Source: Candidatus Jettenia sp.
GTDB taxonomy: Bacteria; Planctomycetota; Brocadiia; Brocadiales; Brocadiaceae
Direction: 5' to 3'
DNA: 64,000 bases
Assembly (NCBI GenBank): GCA_021650895.1
Contig: CP091278.1
Location: 2,509,659-2,573,658, forward strand
In this document: piece after piece, positions 7,226-16,498 of the stretch
How the letters are laid out: every line of letters starts with the position of its first letter
Position numbering within the stretch: position 1 is the first letter of the stretch
Position numbers and translations under genes: made by a program
Notes under the pieces: model-generated
What the model was told of the DNA's origin: nothing
Database searches by the model: none
The model's input: the letters and a program-made list of their open reading frames with translations, nothing else

Positions 7226-8692
7226 ATGCGCTTACACAAACTATCTTTTGAAATCTTCAATATGATAAATAAATATCAGCTTATTCAATCACATGCTACT
7301 ATTATTGTAGGGGTATCAGGTGGACCCGATTCTGTTGCCCTCTTAAAAATTCTCCATTCCATTAATACCGTTAAGAATCTCAATTTACGTATTCTCGTTG
7401 CTCATCTTAATCATCAGCTTCGTGGAGAGTCTTCAGAAAAAGATGCACAATTTGTTCAAAACTTATCCAAAGACCTTTCTCTGCCTTTCATTTTAAAAAG
7501 CGTTAATATTCAAGAAATATCAAACCAAACAAAAAATTCAATTGAAGAAACAGCCCGCAAAGAAAGATATGCGTTTTTCATGGAATTAGCACAAGAATAT
7601 AATGTCCTTACCGTATCAACCGGGCACACAGCAGATGACAATGCAGAAACGCTCCTTCATCGTATAATCAGGGGAACCGGCCTTCCTGGACTTGGAGGAA
7701 TTCCTATAAAACGCCCACTCACCAGAGATTCCACAATACAACTCGTTCGTCCGCTCCTCTTCACCTGGAGAAGAGAAATTATTGAATATCTTAAAAAAGA
7801 ACGGCAAAATTACAGAATAGATATGTCCAACTATGAAACGATATACTCCCGGAACAAGATAAGACTCGAATTAATTCCATTACTAGAAAATCAATATAAT
7901 AAAAATATCAAAAATTCTCTCATACAATTATGCCAAATCCTCGCCGCTAATAACGAATACTTAGAATTAGAAGCAAAAAAAATATTAAAAGATTCTACCA
8001 GAGAAAGAACTCATGATTCATACAGCATTGATACCCGTTTTTTAACAAAACAACCTAAAATATTACAGTATTTGGTGCTTCAAGAGATATTCATTATCAT
8101 GAGGGCGTCACTAAAAGAAATTAAATATAAGCATTATATAAAGATATTTGATGAAATAATCAAAACGGGAAAAAGACGGCATTTCCAGTTACCTGGCAAA
8201 CTCTATGTATGGCATGAACATGGTATACTCTCTGTTAAAAAAGAACTCTTACACAAATCATGCATACCGCAAATGTCAAAAACTGCTCTACAAGTACCCG
8301 GAATGACATCGATTTATCCTTTAGGATATTTGGTATCTGAGATATTAGATATTCAAGATCTCTCGTTAGAAGTATATAAAAAAACGAAAACAAGAGACGA
8401 AGAAGTTTTTGACTTACAAAACCTTACGATGCCACTCATAGTAAGATTGCGGAAAAAAGGCGATACGATCTCCCCCTTAGGTACACATGGATATAAAAAG
8501 CTTAAAGATCTGTTCATTGATAAAAAAATTCCGGTAAAAGAACGTGATGCCATTCCAATAGTTGTAATGAACAATCAGCCTATTTGGGTTATTGGTATAT
8601 GTATTGATAATACCGTAAAGGTTACATCTGCCACGAAAAAAATTTTAAAATTAACCTTTATCAGATCAAATAACGAGCGAGATAACAAGTAA
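7226..8692 (+). CDS. tilS: tRNA(Ile)-lysidine synthetase
   Basis: TilS converts C34 of the tRNA-Ile CAU anticodon to lysidine using ATP and lysine, preventing misreading of AUG. The PP-loop motif GVSGGPDSVALL lies near residue 30; HLNHQLRG and STGHTADDNAETLLHRIIRGTGLPGL follow. The C-terminal portion (IVRLRKKGDTISPLG, KKLKDLFIDKKIP) is the TilS C-terminal substrate-binding domain. About 488 residues is normal for the long form. ATG 7226 is chosen because the TTG at 7196 falls inside the -35 box. No Shine-Dalgarno is seen, consistent with leaderless translation. Confidence 0.92.
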   Translation: MRLHKLSFEIFNMINKYQLIQSHATIIVGVSGGPDSVALLKILHSINTVKNLNLRILVAHLNHQLRGESSEKDAQFVQNLSKDLSLPFILKSVNIQEISNQTKNSIEETARKERYAFFMELAQEYNVLTVSTGHTADDNAETLLHRIIRGTGLPGLGGIPIKRPLTRDSTIQLVRPLLFTWRREIIEYLKKERQNYRIDMSNYETIYSRNKIRLELIPLLENQYNKNIKNSLIQLCQILAANNEYLELEAKKILKDSTRERTHDSYSIDTRFLTKQPKILQYLVLQEIFIIMRASLKEIKYKHYIKIFDEIIKTGKRRHFQLPGKLYVWHEHGILSVKKELLHKSCIPQMSKTALQVPGMTSIYPLGYLVSEILDIQDLSLEVYKKTKTRDEEVFDLQNLTMPLIVRLRKKGDTISPLGTHGYKKLKDLFIDKKIPVKERDAIPIVVMNNQPIWVIGICIDNTVKVTSATKKILKLTFIRSNNERDNK

Positions 8693-8753
8693 GAGGTATT
8701 CTCCTGCTAAATCTTTTCACCAGCTACTCACCCTATATTTAAAATATTAATTC

Positions 8754-10583
8754 CTATTCACCAACAATCTTCTCAAAACCAGCGTCCCCTTTAAGCCTTA
8801 AAAGATCCGGATTGCTTTTTGCTATATTCTTATATCCCGGATTTAACTCAATTGCCTTCTTCAGCGAATCCAGAGCGTCTTCCTTATGCAAAAGCAAAGC
8901 TTGTGCGCAGGCCTTGTTGAACCATGCTGCATCAAAATCTGGCTTTATCCTTAAAGCCTGGTTATAGGCATCTATAGCTTCCTTATGGCTTCCCATACCA
9001 TCTAGCAGGAGGCCTTTATTATTTAAGGCTCCAAAAAAATCTGGTTTTGTCTTGATTGCTTTATCATAAGCATCAAGCGCCTCTTGCTGTTTTCCTATTT
9101 CCTCAAATACATAACCTTTATAATTCCATGCCTCATGTACATTTCCACTCAGCGTTGTTGCTTTATCAAAGGCATTCAATGCCTCTTCATATTTTTTTAA
9201 CTGTACAAGACATAGCCCTTTATTTATCCATAAACTAAAGACATCTGGTTTTAAGCTAAGCGCCTTTCCAAATACCTTAACGGCCTCTTCATAGTTTTGG
9301 AGTTGTATAAGAGCAAGACCTTTATTACTAAGGGCCTCATATTTAATCTTTGCCAGACGCGGTATATTCGTAGCTTCTTCATCTGTAATTATCTGCGCTA
9401 CTTTATCAAAAGATTTCATGGCCTCCATAAATCTTCCTAATCGTAAGAGAGCCCATCCTTTGCTATTCCATACTTGCGGATAATCCGGCCTTAGTTTTAT
9501 CGCATTATCAAGTACTTTTATCGCATCTTCATAGCGTCCTATGTGGAATAGTTCACCGCCCTTATTTGTCATAGTCTCGTAAGAATCAGGCTGAATCTGC
9601 AACGCTTTCTCATATGCTAAGATAGCATCCTCATGTTTTCCGGTGCGTGATAAGGCCAGGCCCTTATTCGTCCATGCACCGTAAGAATTTGGTTGAATCT
9701 CTATGGTTTTTTCGTATGCAGCAAGCGCTTCCTCATATCGCCCTAAGGCATCCAAGGCAAGCCCTTTCCCATTCCAGGCTCCATAAGAATCAGGCTTCAA
9801 CTCAATGGCCTTATTAAAGGCATAAACGGCATCCTCATATTTCCCAAGATCTGCAAGAGTAAATCCCTTATCAGCCCATGCTGCATGCTCAGAAGGCTTT
9901 ATTTCAATAGCCTGATCGTAAGCATGGACAGCTTCTTTGTATTTGCGCAATCTTACAAAACAATTACCCTTATTAATCCATGCTTCATAATATTTTGGGT
10001 TAATTGCAATAGCCTTATCGTATGCATCTAACGCTTCATTTCTTCTCTCAGGGAGTTTTGCCAAAGCCAAGCCCTTATTATTCCACGCCTCATATGCATC
10101 AGATTTTATCTTTATAATACGATCGTAGGTATCAATTGCCATATCGATACTTCCAATATGATCAAGGACATTTCCTTTATTGTATAATGCGGTAACATAG
10201 TCAGGTTTGATCTCCAAAGCCTTATCAAACGCCTTAATAGCCTCCTCATATCTCCCAGCATGATCCAAGACTCTTCCCTTCATATACCAGGCCTCATAGT
10301 AGTCCGGCTTATATTGAATTGCTTTTTCAAATGATTCTATGGCATCTGCATACTTACCAAAGTAATCGAGGATGATTGCTTTATTGTACCAGGCCTCAAA
10401 AGCGTCAGGTTTTATCTGAAGGGCATTTTCATAAGCATCAAATGCTTCTTGATACATCTGATTGCGAACAAAATTATTTCCTTTATGAATAAATGCCTCG
10501 TAATTTTCCGCAGCAAGTAATATACCCTCTAACCAGAAGAGTATAACAATAAAAACCTGTATACCTATCATTCTTCTCGCCAT
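8754..10583 (-). CDS. Secreted protein made of about 16 TPR repeats
   Basis: 609 residues. The N-terminus (IQVFIVILFWLEGILLAAENY) is a signal peptide or anchor, and GGGAGG lies just upstream of ATG 10583. The rest is a nearly uninterrupted array of about sixteen 34-residue TPRs with the pattern AWxNKGxxLxxLGRYEEAxxAYDKAIxIKPD. Many units have Asn-Lys-Gly at the helix A end, a subtype common in planctomycete and cyanobacterial proteins. TPR arrays scaffold protein-protein contacts; here probably in the periplasm or paryphoplasm. A PLD-like gene lies 59 bases upstream on the same strand and may form a two-gene unit with it. Confidence 0.85.
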   Translation of the reverse strand: MARRMIGIQVFIVILFWLEGILLAAENYEAFIHKGNNFVRNQMYQEAFDAYENALQIKPDAFEAWYNKAIILDYFGKYADAIESFEKAIQYKPDYYEAWYMKGRVLDHAGRYEEAIKAFDKALEIKPDYVTALYNKGNVLDHIGSIDMAIDTYDRIIKIKSDAYEAWNNKGLALAKLPERRNEALDAYDKAIAINPKYYEAWINKGNCFVRLRKYKEAVHAYDQAIEIKPSEHAAWADKGFTLADLGKYEDAVYAFNKAIELKPDSYGAWNGKGLALDALGRYEEALAAYEKTIEIQPNSYGAWTNKGLALSRTGKHEDAILAYEKALQIQPDSYETMTNKGGELFHIGRYEDAIKVLDNAIKLRPDYPQVWNSKGWALLRLGRFMEAMKSFDKVAQIITDEEATNIPRLAKIKYEALSNKGLALIQLQNYEEAVKVFGKALSLKPDVFSLWINKGLCLVQLKKYEEALNAFDKATTLSGNVHEAWNYKGYVFEEIGKQQEALDAYDKAIKTKPDFFGALNNKGLLLDGMGSHKEAIDAYNQALRIKPDFDAAWFNKACAQALLLHKEDALDSLKKAIELNPGYKNIAKSNPDLLRLKGDAGFEKIVGE

Positions 10584-10642
10584 GATGACCTCCCTCGCCT
10601 TTAAGCGAAAATGGCATTAACCCACACATGAGCTATGGGTGG

Positions 10643-12058
10643 CTATTTAATAGTTGTGATATCACCATCTTCCAGGATATAGGGAAAATTATTTCCGCAT
10701 CGTGTTGTTAATCTTCCCGTATAGACCACAGTCTCACCATCCTGAAATTTTAATATCTTATTCTTTTTTGATAAACTGATTTTTAACTCTACAGATTCGT
10801 TTTCTTTTTGCATCATTCCTATTCGTAAACCAGACGCAACATTTAAATTTTTATAAACAATCTGGCCTGTCCAACTGACATATTTACCCTGATATTTTCT
10901 CCATGCTTCATCCTTTTGTATCTCCGATAAACTACTTTCACTGCCAAACAGAGCGTTTAAGTCTTCAAAAGATTCTACAAGAAATATCTTTTTGGGTCCT
11001 TGGGAAATAGGCATTACATCAGGATTTTCAATTAACTCCTGCCTGCTTAAAGGTTTTGGCTCTGTATTCTCAATTCCAAGCACATCTCCATCTTCGAGCT
11101 TATAGGGGAATATCCTTGTCACTCGTGAATCGAGTTTCCCCGTATATGTCACGGTATTTCCGTATTTTACCGGAGAAAAATGCCCTTTATTGGCAGGGTT
11201 TAGCTTTACTTCAACACTGGTGTCACCATGAGTTACTCCCATCATCCACCCCGTTACCAAACCCCATCCAATGTAATTCACCTTTCCATTCCATCGAACT
11301 TTTTTACCTATACATCGACTCCATAAATTCTCTTTTTGCTCATCTGACAAATCACTCGCCATTCCAAAGATATCATTAAATTCTTCAAAACCCATATCAA
11401 TATAACCGTCGCCAGTTTCCACGATAACAACACCATATTTTGATACGATAACCTGTTTCCCGCTCATGGCAAAGGTATCTGGAACAGCTCCTGGCGACTT
11501 ACCTTCTGCCTTTTTAAACTCTTCTTCTCCGCCAGCAGCAATATTTTCAACCTCTGGCGCTGTTCCTTCATGAAATAGGCGATCAAATTCTTTTTGATAT
11601 TTTATTACTATCTTCGCTTCTTCGGTAAAAAACGCGTTGCCATGATTAAACTTACTCACCTTTTCTTTCCAATTATACGATCCAATCATCAGCAATTTAC
11701 AATCGAAAATGGCAAAATTATTATGCATAATTCCCTTTTGAATTACTATCTTCGTTGCACGTTGCTTATCCTTGTAAAGGTTCAACATCAGTCTGTTTGT
11801 TAAAGTACGCCTCCTGTCTGCTACAATCCTAACCTGTACCCCCCGCTGTTGCGCTTTACTAAGGGCATTTAAAATATCTTTTGAGGTTATGTCGGATACT
11901 GCAATGTCGATAGATTCCTTAGATTCTTCAACTGCACGTAACATTCTCTTCTTGATATCCTGATGTGTAAAATATACATCCGATGAAAATACGGTATGTT
12001 GTGTATAGAGGATAACTGCTACAACAGCGAATAGTATAGAGGTCTTCTTCCAATCCAT
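10643..12058 (-). CDS. PLD-like protein with degenerate HKD motif and two tandem C-terminal beta domains
   Basis: 471 residues. A signal peptide/anchor (ILFAVVAVILYTQHTVFS) is followed by one phospholipase D-like domain (~30-165). Its catalytic region reads MHNNFAIFD...GSYNW, where families usually have HxK: the Lys is Asn. Only one HKD copy is present, so an active enzyme would need to dimerise. Two tandem ~110-residue domains follow. Both contain an acidic FEE/FED...LFG start, a Trp-x-Gly strand (VRWNGKV; VSWTGQI), a YTGKL/YTGRL strand and an end FPYKLEDGD/FPYILEDGD, suggesting duplicated OB-like folds. Function unknown. GAAGGGGAA precedes ATG 12058. Confidence 0.75.
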   Translation of the reverse strand: MDWKKTSILFAVVAVILYTQHTVFSSDVYFTHQDIKKRMLRAVEESKESIDIAVSDITSKDILNALSKAQQRGVQVRIVADRRRTLTNRLMLNLYKDKQRATKIVIQKGIMHNNFAIFDCKLLMIGSYNWKEKVSKFNHGNAFFTEEAKIVIKYQKEFDRLFHEGTAPEVENIAAGGEEEFKKAEGKSPGAVPDTFAMSGKQVIVSKYGVVIVETGDGYIDMGFEEFNDIFGMASDLSDEQKENLWSRCIGKKVRWNGKVNYIGWGLVTGWMMGVTHGDTSVEVKLNPANKGHFSPVKYGNTVTYTGKLDSRVTRIFPYKLEDGDVLGIENTEPKPLSRQELIENPDVMPISQGPKKIFLVESFEDLNALFGSESSLSEIQKDEAWRKYQGKYVSWTGQIVYKNLNVASGLRIGMMQKENESVELKISLSKKNKILKFQDGETVVYTGRLTTRCGNNFPYILEDGDITTIK

Positions 12059-12482
12059 AAATTCCCCTTCTCTTGTTATTTCATTGGAACAAAATAGGTA
12101 TTAATTCCTGTTTCATAAGGGTAATTGTATAAACCCCGTATTTTTAGCTTCAGGATATTCGCGATGAGGTCAATAATGAGAATTATCTGTCAAAACTGAT
12201 TAAAATATGCGGATAAATCTCATACATCAACGTATGTATTAAGATTAAGGTAGCCCTTATGAATTTCGGGAAACGAAGCTTGCTCCTGTAAAATCAAGGG
12301 TTACCCAAGATATTTTTCATAAGATTCAACAGTGAAGATATATTCTATCAATGCGGAATAGAGATTGCAAGCACTATAGAAGTATCCCTGAGTTTTGATT
12401 TGACAAAAAAATATATCTTGCATAGAATTCATTTAAAGAAAGGCCGTTTAGGATTTAAACTTTTATTTTGAAGGAGGTCTTC
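12059..12482. other. Intergenic region between PLD-like gene and htrA
   Basis: 424 bases without a gene. Besides the htrA promoter at 12400-12428, a possible long stem pairs GGTAGCCCTTA (about 12249) with CAAGGGTTACC (about 12296), one mismatch. It lies upstream of the mapped promoter and matches no riboswitch class I recognise. Nothing else is evident. Confidence 0.4.
12400..12428 (+). promoter_or_regulatory. Near-consensus sigma70 promoter for htrA
   Basis: TTGACA at 12400-12405, 17-bp spacer, TAGAAT at 12423-12428. It predicts a leader of about 48 bases before ATG 12483. The strong housekeeping match suggests constitutive expression; a stress-sigma site is not evident. Confidence 0.65.
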
Positions 12483-14057
12483 ATGGGTAACAAATTAGGA
12501 AAATTTTATCTTCGTCCTCTTTTCGTAGTGGCTTTTAGTCTTTGCTTCGGAATCGGTATGTATCTGTCAACCGTAGTATGCGCTGCAAATAAACAGACAC
12601 ACGAAGCTGATGCAGATGCGCTTGCCACAGCCGTACATCTTGAACATGTATTCCAAAATGTGGTTAATCAGGTTAAACCCGCAGTAGTCTCAATCACTTC
12701 TGTAAAAACCTTTAAACATAGTCAACAGCAAAGACAGCGGCAAATGCCAAATGATCGGTTTCATTCACCTTCACCCAGATCAGAGCCTGACCAAGAGGAT
12801 GAAGGCGACCCATTCCGTCAATTCAGAGATTTTTTTGGCGATGATTTTTTTGACAGGTTCTTTAAACCACGATTTCCTGAAGGCGACTTTAAAATACAAG
12901 GGCTTGGTTCAGGGGTAATTATAGACAGTGAAAAAGGATACATTATAACGAATAACCATGTAGTAGAAGATGCCGATGAGCTGAAGGTTACCTTGGGAGA
13001 CAAAAGGGAATTTGATGGGAAGGTTATCGGCACCGATCCTCAAACAGATATTGCCGTAGTAAAGATAGAAGGAGATAATTTGCCTTTAGCGAAGCTTGGT
13101 GATTCTGATACCATTCAGGTCGGACAATGGGCGATTGCTATTGGGAATCCTTTCGGTTTATCACAAACAGTTTCTATCGGTGTCATTAGCGCTACGGGAA
13201 GAGCCAACGTCGGTGTTGCACAATATGAAGATATGATTCAAACGGACGCAGCTATCAACCCCGGTAATAGCGGTGGTCCTCTTGTCAGTATACGAGGCGA
13301 GGTAATGGGTATCAATACCGCCATATTTACCAGAAGTGGTGGTTATCAGGGTATCGGATTCGCCATACCCGTGAATATGGTAAAAATTGTTATGAAGGAT
13401 CTTATAGAAAAAGGCAAAGTTACCCGGGGATGGCTGGGCGTTGTTATCCAGGATATTGACCCCGCTCTGGCAAAGTCGTTTAATGTTACCGTTACAGAAG
13501 GTGTTCTGGTAAGTGATGTTCAGGAAAATTCCCCTGCAAAGGAAGCCGGACTTGAGCGTGGAGATATCATCACAGAATATGAAGGAAAGCCTATTCGGGA
13601 TGTAAATCATCTCCGTAATACCGTTGCTCAAACAGAAGTCGGAAAAAAAGTAAAAATGAAAGTCCTGAGAGACGGCAAAGAAAAAGAATTGTCCATCAAG
13701 ATTGGCGAACAACCAGCAGAATTATTTGCTCTTGGGCCAGGCGGTACACCTCCTCTTGAAAAGGAACAGAAAGAGCTTGGAATGACGGTGCAAAATCTTA
13801 CAAAAGAGATTGCCAAAAATCTGGGTATTGAAGATGAGAGCGGTGTAATAGTCTCAAATATCCAACCAGGAAGCCCTGCCGGCATGTCAGATATAAGAGA
13901 AGGTGATATTATTAAGGAAGTAAACAGAAAGAAGATCAGCAATGTTACAGAATTTAAAAAGGCATTAAATGAGGCAGATAAGGAAAAAGGTATCCTTATG
14001 CTGGTAAAACGAGGTGAATTTTCCCGGTATGTTATTATTAAGCTAAAGGGAAAATAA
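12483..14057 (+). CDS. Periplasmic serine protease, HtrA/DegP (Do) family
   Basis: 524 residues from ATG 12483, which has AAGGAGG five bases upstream. The signal peptide spans about residues 1-35 (ending near VVCAA). The trypsin-like domain shows the triad His159 (NNHVV), Asp189 (QTDIAVV) and Ser263 (GNSGGPL). Two PDZ domains follow (GWLGVVIQDID..., and GMTVQNLTKEI...). The linker before the protease is rich in Gln, Asp and Phe, like the LA loop of DegP/DegQ. Such enzymes degrade or hold misfolded envelope proteins. The gene is flanked by its own promoter and terminator, so it is probably monocistronic. Confidence 0.93.
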   Translation: MGNKLGKFYLRPLFVVAFSLCFGIGMYLSTVVCAANKQTHEADADALATAVHLEHVFQNVVNQVKPAVVSITSVKTFKHSQQQRQRQMPNDRFHSPSPRSEPDQEDEGDPFRQFRDFFGDDFFDRFFKPRFPEGDFKIQGLGSGVIIDSEKGYIITNNHVVEDADELKVTLGDKREFDGKVIGTDPQTDIAVVKIEGDNLPLAKLGDSDTIQVGQWAIAIGNPFGLSQTVSIGVISATGRANVGVAQYEDMIQTDAAINPGNSGGPLVSIRGEVMGINTAIFTRSGGYQGIGFAIPVNMVKIVMKDLIEKGKVTRGWLGVVIQDIDPALAKSFNVTVTEGVLVSDVQENSPAKEAGLERGDIITEYEGKPIRDVNHLRNTVAQTEVGKKVKMKVLRDGKEKELSIKIGEQPAELFALGPGGTPPLEKEQKELGMTVQNLTKEIAKNLGIEDESGVIVSNIQPGSPAGMSDIREGDIIKEVNRKKISNVTEFKKALNEADKEKGILMLVKRGEFSRYVIIKLKGK

Positions 14058-14094
14058 ATTTCTACTCTGGAAATTTACAGGTATAAAAAACAAA

Positions 14095-14140
14095 AACCCC
14101 CTTAACCTCCTTTTATGAAAAAGGAAAGTTAAGGGGGTTT
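14095..14140 (+). terminator. Intrinsic terminator after htrA
   Basis: Stem AACCCCCTTAAC (14095-14106) pairs with GTTAAGGGGGTT (14128-14139), with an inner CCTCCTTTT/AAAAAGG extension and a short T-run. It can also serve the convergent nifS gene. Confidence 0.75.
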
Positions 14141-14186
14141 ATTATCTCTCAGACAAGAAAACAGACTAAGCCGAGCTTTACCCCTC

Positions 14187-15389
14187 CTACGGCCTTGCTG
14201 ATACTTGAGTAACAACTTGTCCTTTTACTTTTGTATCCCTGCCATAAGGCGATATTTCTCTTAATCTTCTAATAATGGGCGGAAGATGTTCGATAATGAA
14301 ATCAACGTCTTCCATCGTGCTATATCGGCTTAAGCTTAACCGTACTGAGCCATGCACCGCAGTAAAAGGAACACCCATAGCCCTTAGTACATGGGAAGGT
14401 TCCAGAGAACCAGAAGTACAAGCAGACCCGGATGAAGCGCAAATTCCTTTCTCATTGAGCAATAGCAAAATCGCCTCACCTTCTACAAACTCAAAACTCA
14501 AATTTGTAGTATTGGGAAGACGGTGTATTTTATGCCCGTTTAATCTGGCATCTGGCGCCTTTTCGAGGATTTCGTTCTCCAGCTTATCCCTTAATAATTT
14601 TACACCATTCTGTTCCTCCACCAGGTACTTTTTTGCCAATTCACATGCCTTGCCAAGGCCTATGATTGACGGAACATTCTCCGTGCCGCCACGACGATTT
14701 TTTTCCTGATGTCCACCAATGATAAAAGGAGCAAAGGTAATTCCCTTTCTGATAAAAAGCGCGCCTACTCCCTTTGGGGCATGCAATTTATGCCCGGAGA
14801 GTGTTAAGAGATCTATCGTACTCTTTGAAAGATTTATCGGTATCTTGCCCACGGCCTGCACGGCATCTGTATGCAATAAAGAGCCTTTCTGCTTCACAAT
14901 ATTGCCGATCTCCTCTATAGGGAAAATCACTCCTGTTTCATTGTTTGCATACATAATCGATACAACTGCCGTATCTTCTTTTATTGCATCTGCTAATTCA
15001 TTGAGGTTAAGCATCCCATGCGTATCTACACCTAACTCTGTTACATGATAACCATTCTGAGCCAGATACTTGCATAAGTTATAGACAGCGGAATGCTCTA
15101 CTCTTGAAGTTACAATATGCCTCTTGTGCGGGTTTGCCTTAAGTATTCCCAAAATGGCTGCATTATCGCTTTCTGTGCCACAGCTTGTAAATATAACTTC
15201 TCCAGGATCGGCGCCAATAAGCTCTGCTACTTGTTGTCTTGCGTTATCAATTTTTTTTGCTACCTGGCCGCCAAAGGTATGCATACTTGAAGGATTCCCA
15301 TAATATTCTGTAAAATAAGGCAGCATGGTTTCTACAACCTCAGGAGCAACCATTGTCGTAGCATTATTGTCTGCATATACAAATTTCAT
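14187..15389 (-). CDS. nifS: Cysteine desulfurase, NifS/IscS family
   Basis: 400 residues from ATG 15389, preceded by GAGGAGGTG at ideal distance; the frame stays open further upstream inside nifU, but that is not the start. PLP enzyme delivering sulfur from cysteine for Fe-S cluster assembly. Visible motifs are YADNNATT at the N-terminus, SGHKLHAPKGVGAL with the PLP lysine and SSGSACTSGS with the active cysteine. The start codon overlaps the nifU stop by four bases (ATGA), so the pair is coupled. It is the catalytic partner of the NifU scaffold. Fe-S demand would be high in a cytochrome-rich anaerobe (inference). Confidence 0.93.
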   Translation of the reverse strand: MKFVYADNNATTMVAPEVVETMLPYFTEYYGNPSSMHTFGGQVAKKIDNARQQVAELIGADPGEVIFTSCGTESDNAAILGILKANPHKRHIVTSRVEHSAVYNLCKYLAQNGYHVTELGVDTHGMLNLNELADAIKEDTAVVSIMYANNETGVIFPIEEIGNIVKQKGSLLHTDAVQAVGKIPINLSKSTIDLLTLSGHKLHAPKGVGALFIRKGITFAPFIIGGHQEKNRRGGTENVPSIIGLGKACELAKKYLVEEQNGVKLLRDKLENEILEKAPDARLNGHKIHRLPNTTNLSFEFVEGEAILLLLNEKGICASSGSACTSGSLEPSHVLRAMGVPFTAVHGSVRLSLSRYSTMEDVDFIIEHLPPIIRRLREISPYGRDTKVKGQVVTQVSARP

Positions 15390-16234
15390 GAGGACACCTC
15401 CTCGACGATAAGCGAATCTGTTACAAATTCCCTTAATTTTGCCTCTACGGTTGATTTCAACGTAACCTTTGAGCTGGGGCATTCTACACAGCTTTTCCGA
15501 AAAGAGACCGTAACACGATCGCCATCTATATCGATCAGTTCAATATCGCCTCCATCAGCCTGAAGAGTAGGACGAATGTCCCTTTCAATAACCTCTTGTA
15601 CCATTTTCATCTTTTGAATATTTGTCAATCTTTTAGCAGGACTCTTCGCAATCATTACCTTCTCCTTTTCTTTTTGCCAGACTTCATCTATAATGGCCTG
15701 AATTTGGGGATGGCATGAGCGGCACCCACCTCCCGCCTTGCAGAAATTAGTAACCTGCTCAATGGTGGTTAATTTATGTTCTCTAACCTCATGGGCAATT
15801 TTATTATCTGTCACACCAAAACATTTACAAACAATAGTCCCTTCATCAACGGGTTTCTCTATTTTTAATCCCCGATAATTGGCAATAGCCGCTTCCAGAG
15901 CTTCGCGTCCCATTACAGAACAATGCATCTTTTGCTCAGGCAGCCCATCCAAATACTCAGCAATATCATTATCAGTAATTTTTGCAGCCTCGCTTAACGT
16001 CTTTCCCTTGACCATTTCTGTCAAGGCACTGGCAGAGGCAATGGCGCTTCCACATCCAAATGTTTTAAACTTTGCATCGGTAATACGGCCAGATCCATCC
16101 AGTTTTAACATCAACTTTAATGCATCACCGCAGGCAAGACTTCCAACTTCACCAACAGCATCCGGGTCTTCAATATCGCCCACATTCCTTGGACGGAAAA
16201 AATGGTCTTTAACCTTTTCAGAATAATCCCACAC
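15386..16234 (-). CDS. nifU: Three-domain Fe-S scaffold protein NifU
   Basis: 282 residues with the full NifU layout. Residues 1-125 are an IscU-like scaffold with cysteines in SLACGDAL, TFGCGSAIA and KMHCSVM. Residues ~130-185 are a BFD-like [2Fe-2S] domain (IVCKCFGVT...FCKAGGGCRSCHP). Residues ~205-280 are the NifU C-terminal domain with CVECPSS. It assembles clusters using sulfur from NifS. The full three-domain form is typical of NIF-type systems, also used by some anaerobes for general Fe-S assembly; no nitrogenase gene is visible here. A consensus promoter lies upstream. Confidence 0.93.
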   Translation of the reverse strand: MWDYSEKVKDHFFRPRNVGDIEDPDAVGEVGSLACGDALKLMLKLDGSGRITDAKFKTFGCGSAIASASALTEMVKGKTLSEAAKITDNDIAEYLDGLPEQKMHCSVMGREALEAAIANYRGLKIEKPVDEGTIVCKCFGVTDNKIAHEVREHKLTTIEQVTNFCKAGGGCRSCHPQIQAIIDEVWQKEKEKVMIAKSPAKRLTNIQKMKMVQEVIERDIRPTLQADGGDIELIDIDGDRVTVSFRKSCVECPSSKVTLKSTVEAKLREFVTDSLIVEEVSS

Positions 16235-16279
16235 CTCTTATTCCTTTCCCATTAAATTATTTTATTAAACTATAGTATA

Positions 16280-16308
16280 ACTATATTCTTTTATACCAAC
16301 AATGTCAA
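16280..16308 (-). promoter_or_regulatory. Near-consensus sigma70 promoter for nifU-nifS
   Basis: On the minus strand: TTGACA at 16308-16303, 17-bp spacer, TATAGT at 16285-16280, about 45 bases before the nifU ATG. No IscR-like operator is evident to me. Confidence 0.7.
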
Positions 16309-16410
16309 GTTTACCCTCCCTCGTCTAATTCAAACTTATACATCTCTCTCTTATTCGCTAACATAATACACAGAAAGTAAAGGTATCAAGCTCCTTGATA
16401 CAAAGATAGC

Positions 16411-16439
16411 TTGACATTCGTAAATAAGGGCTTTATAAT
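16411..16439 (+). promoter_or_regulatory. Perfect sigma70 promoter for pepA
   Basis: TTGACA at 16411-16416, exactly 17 bp, TATAAT at 16434-16439: a full consensus match about 60 bases before the pepA start. It diverges from the nifU promoter 100 bases away. Confidence 0.75.
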
Positions 16440-16498
16440 CGTAAGATGCCTGGAATTTTATAATTAGAACATAGTATAGCATGATTTGGGGTAAACTT

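Noticed and set aside
13161-13712. 183-codon antisense frame in htrA
   Set aside because: Shadow of the htrA reading frame, without start signal or recognisable motif.
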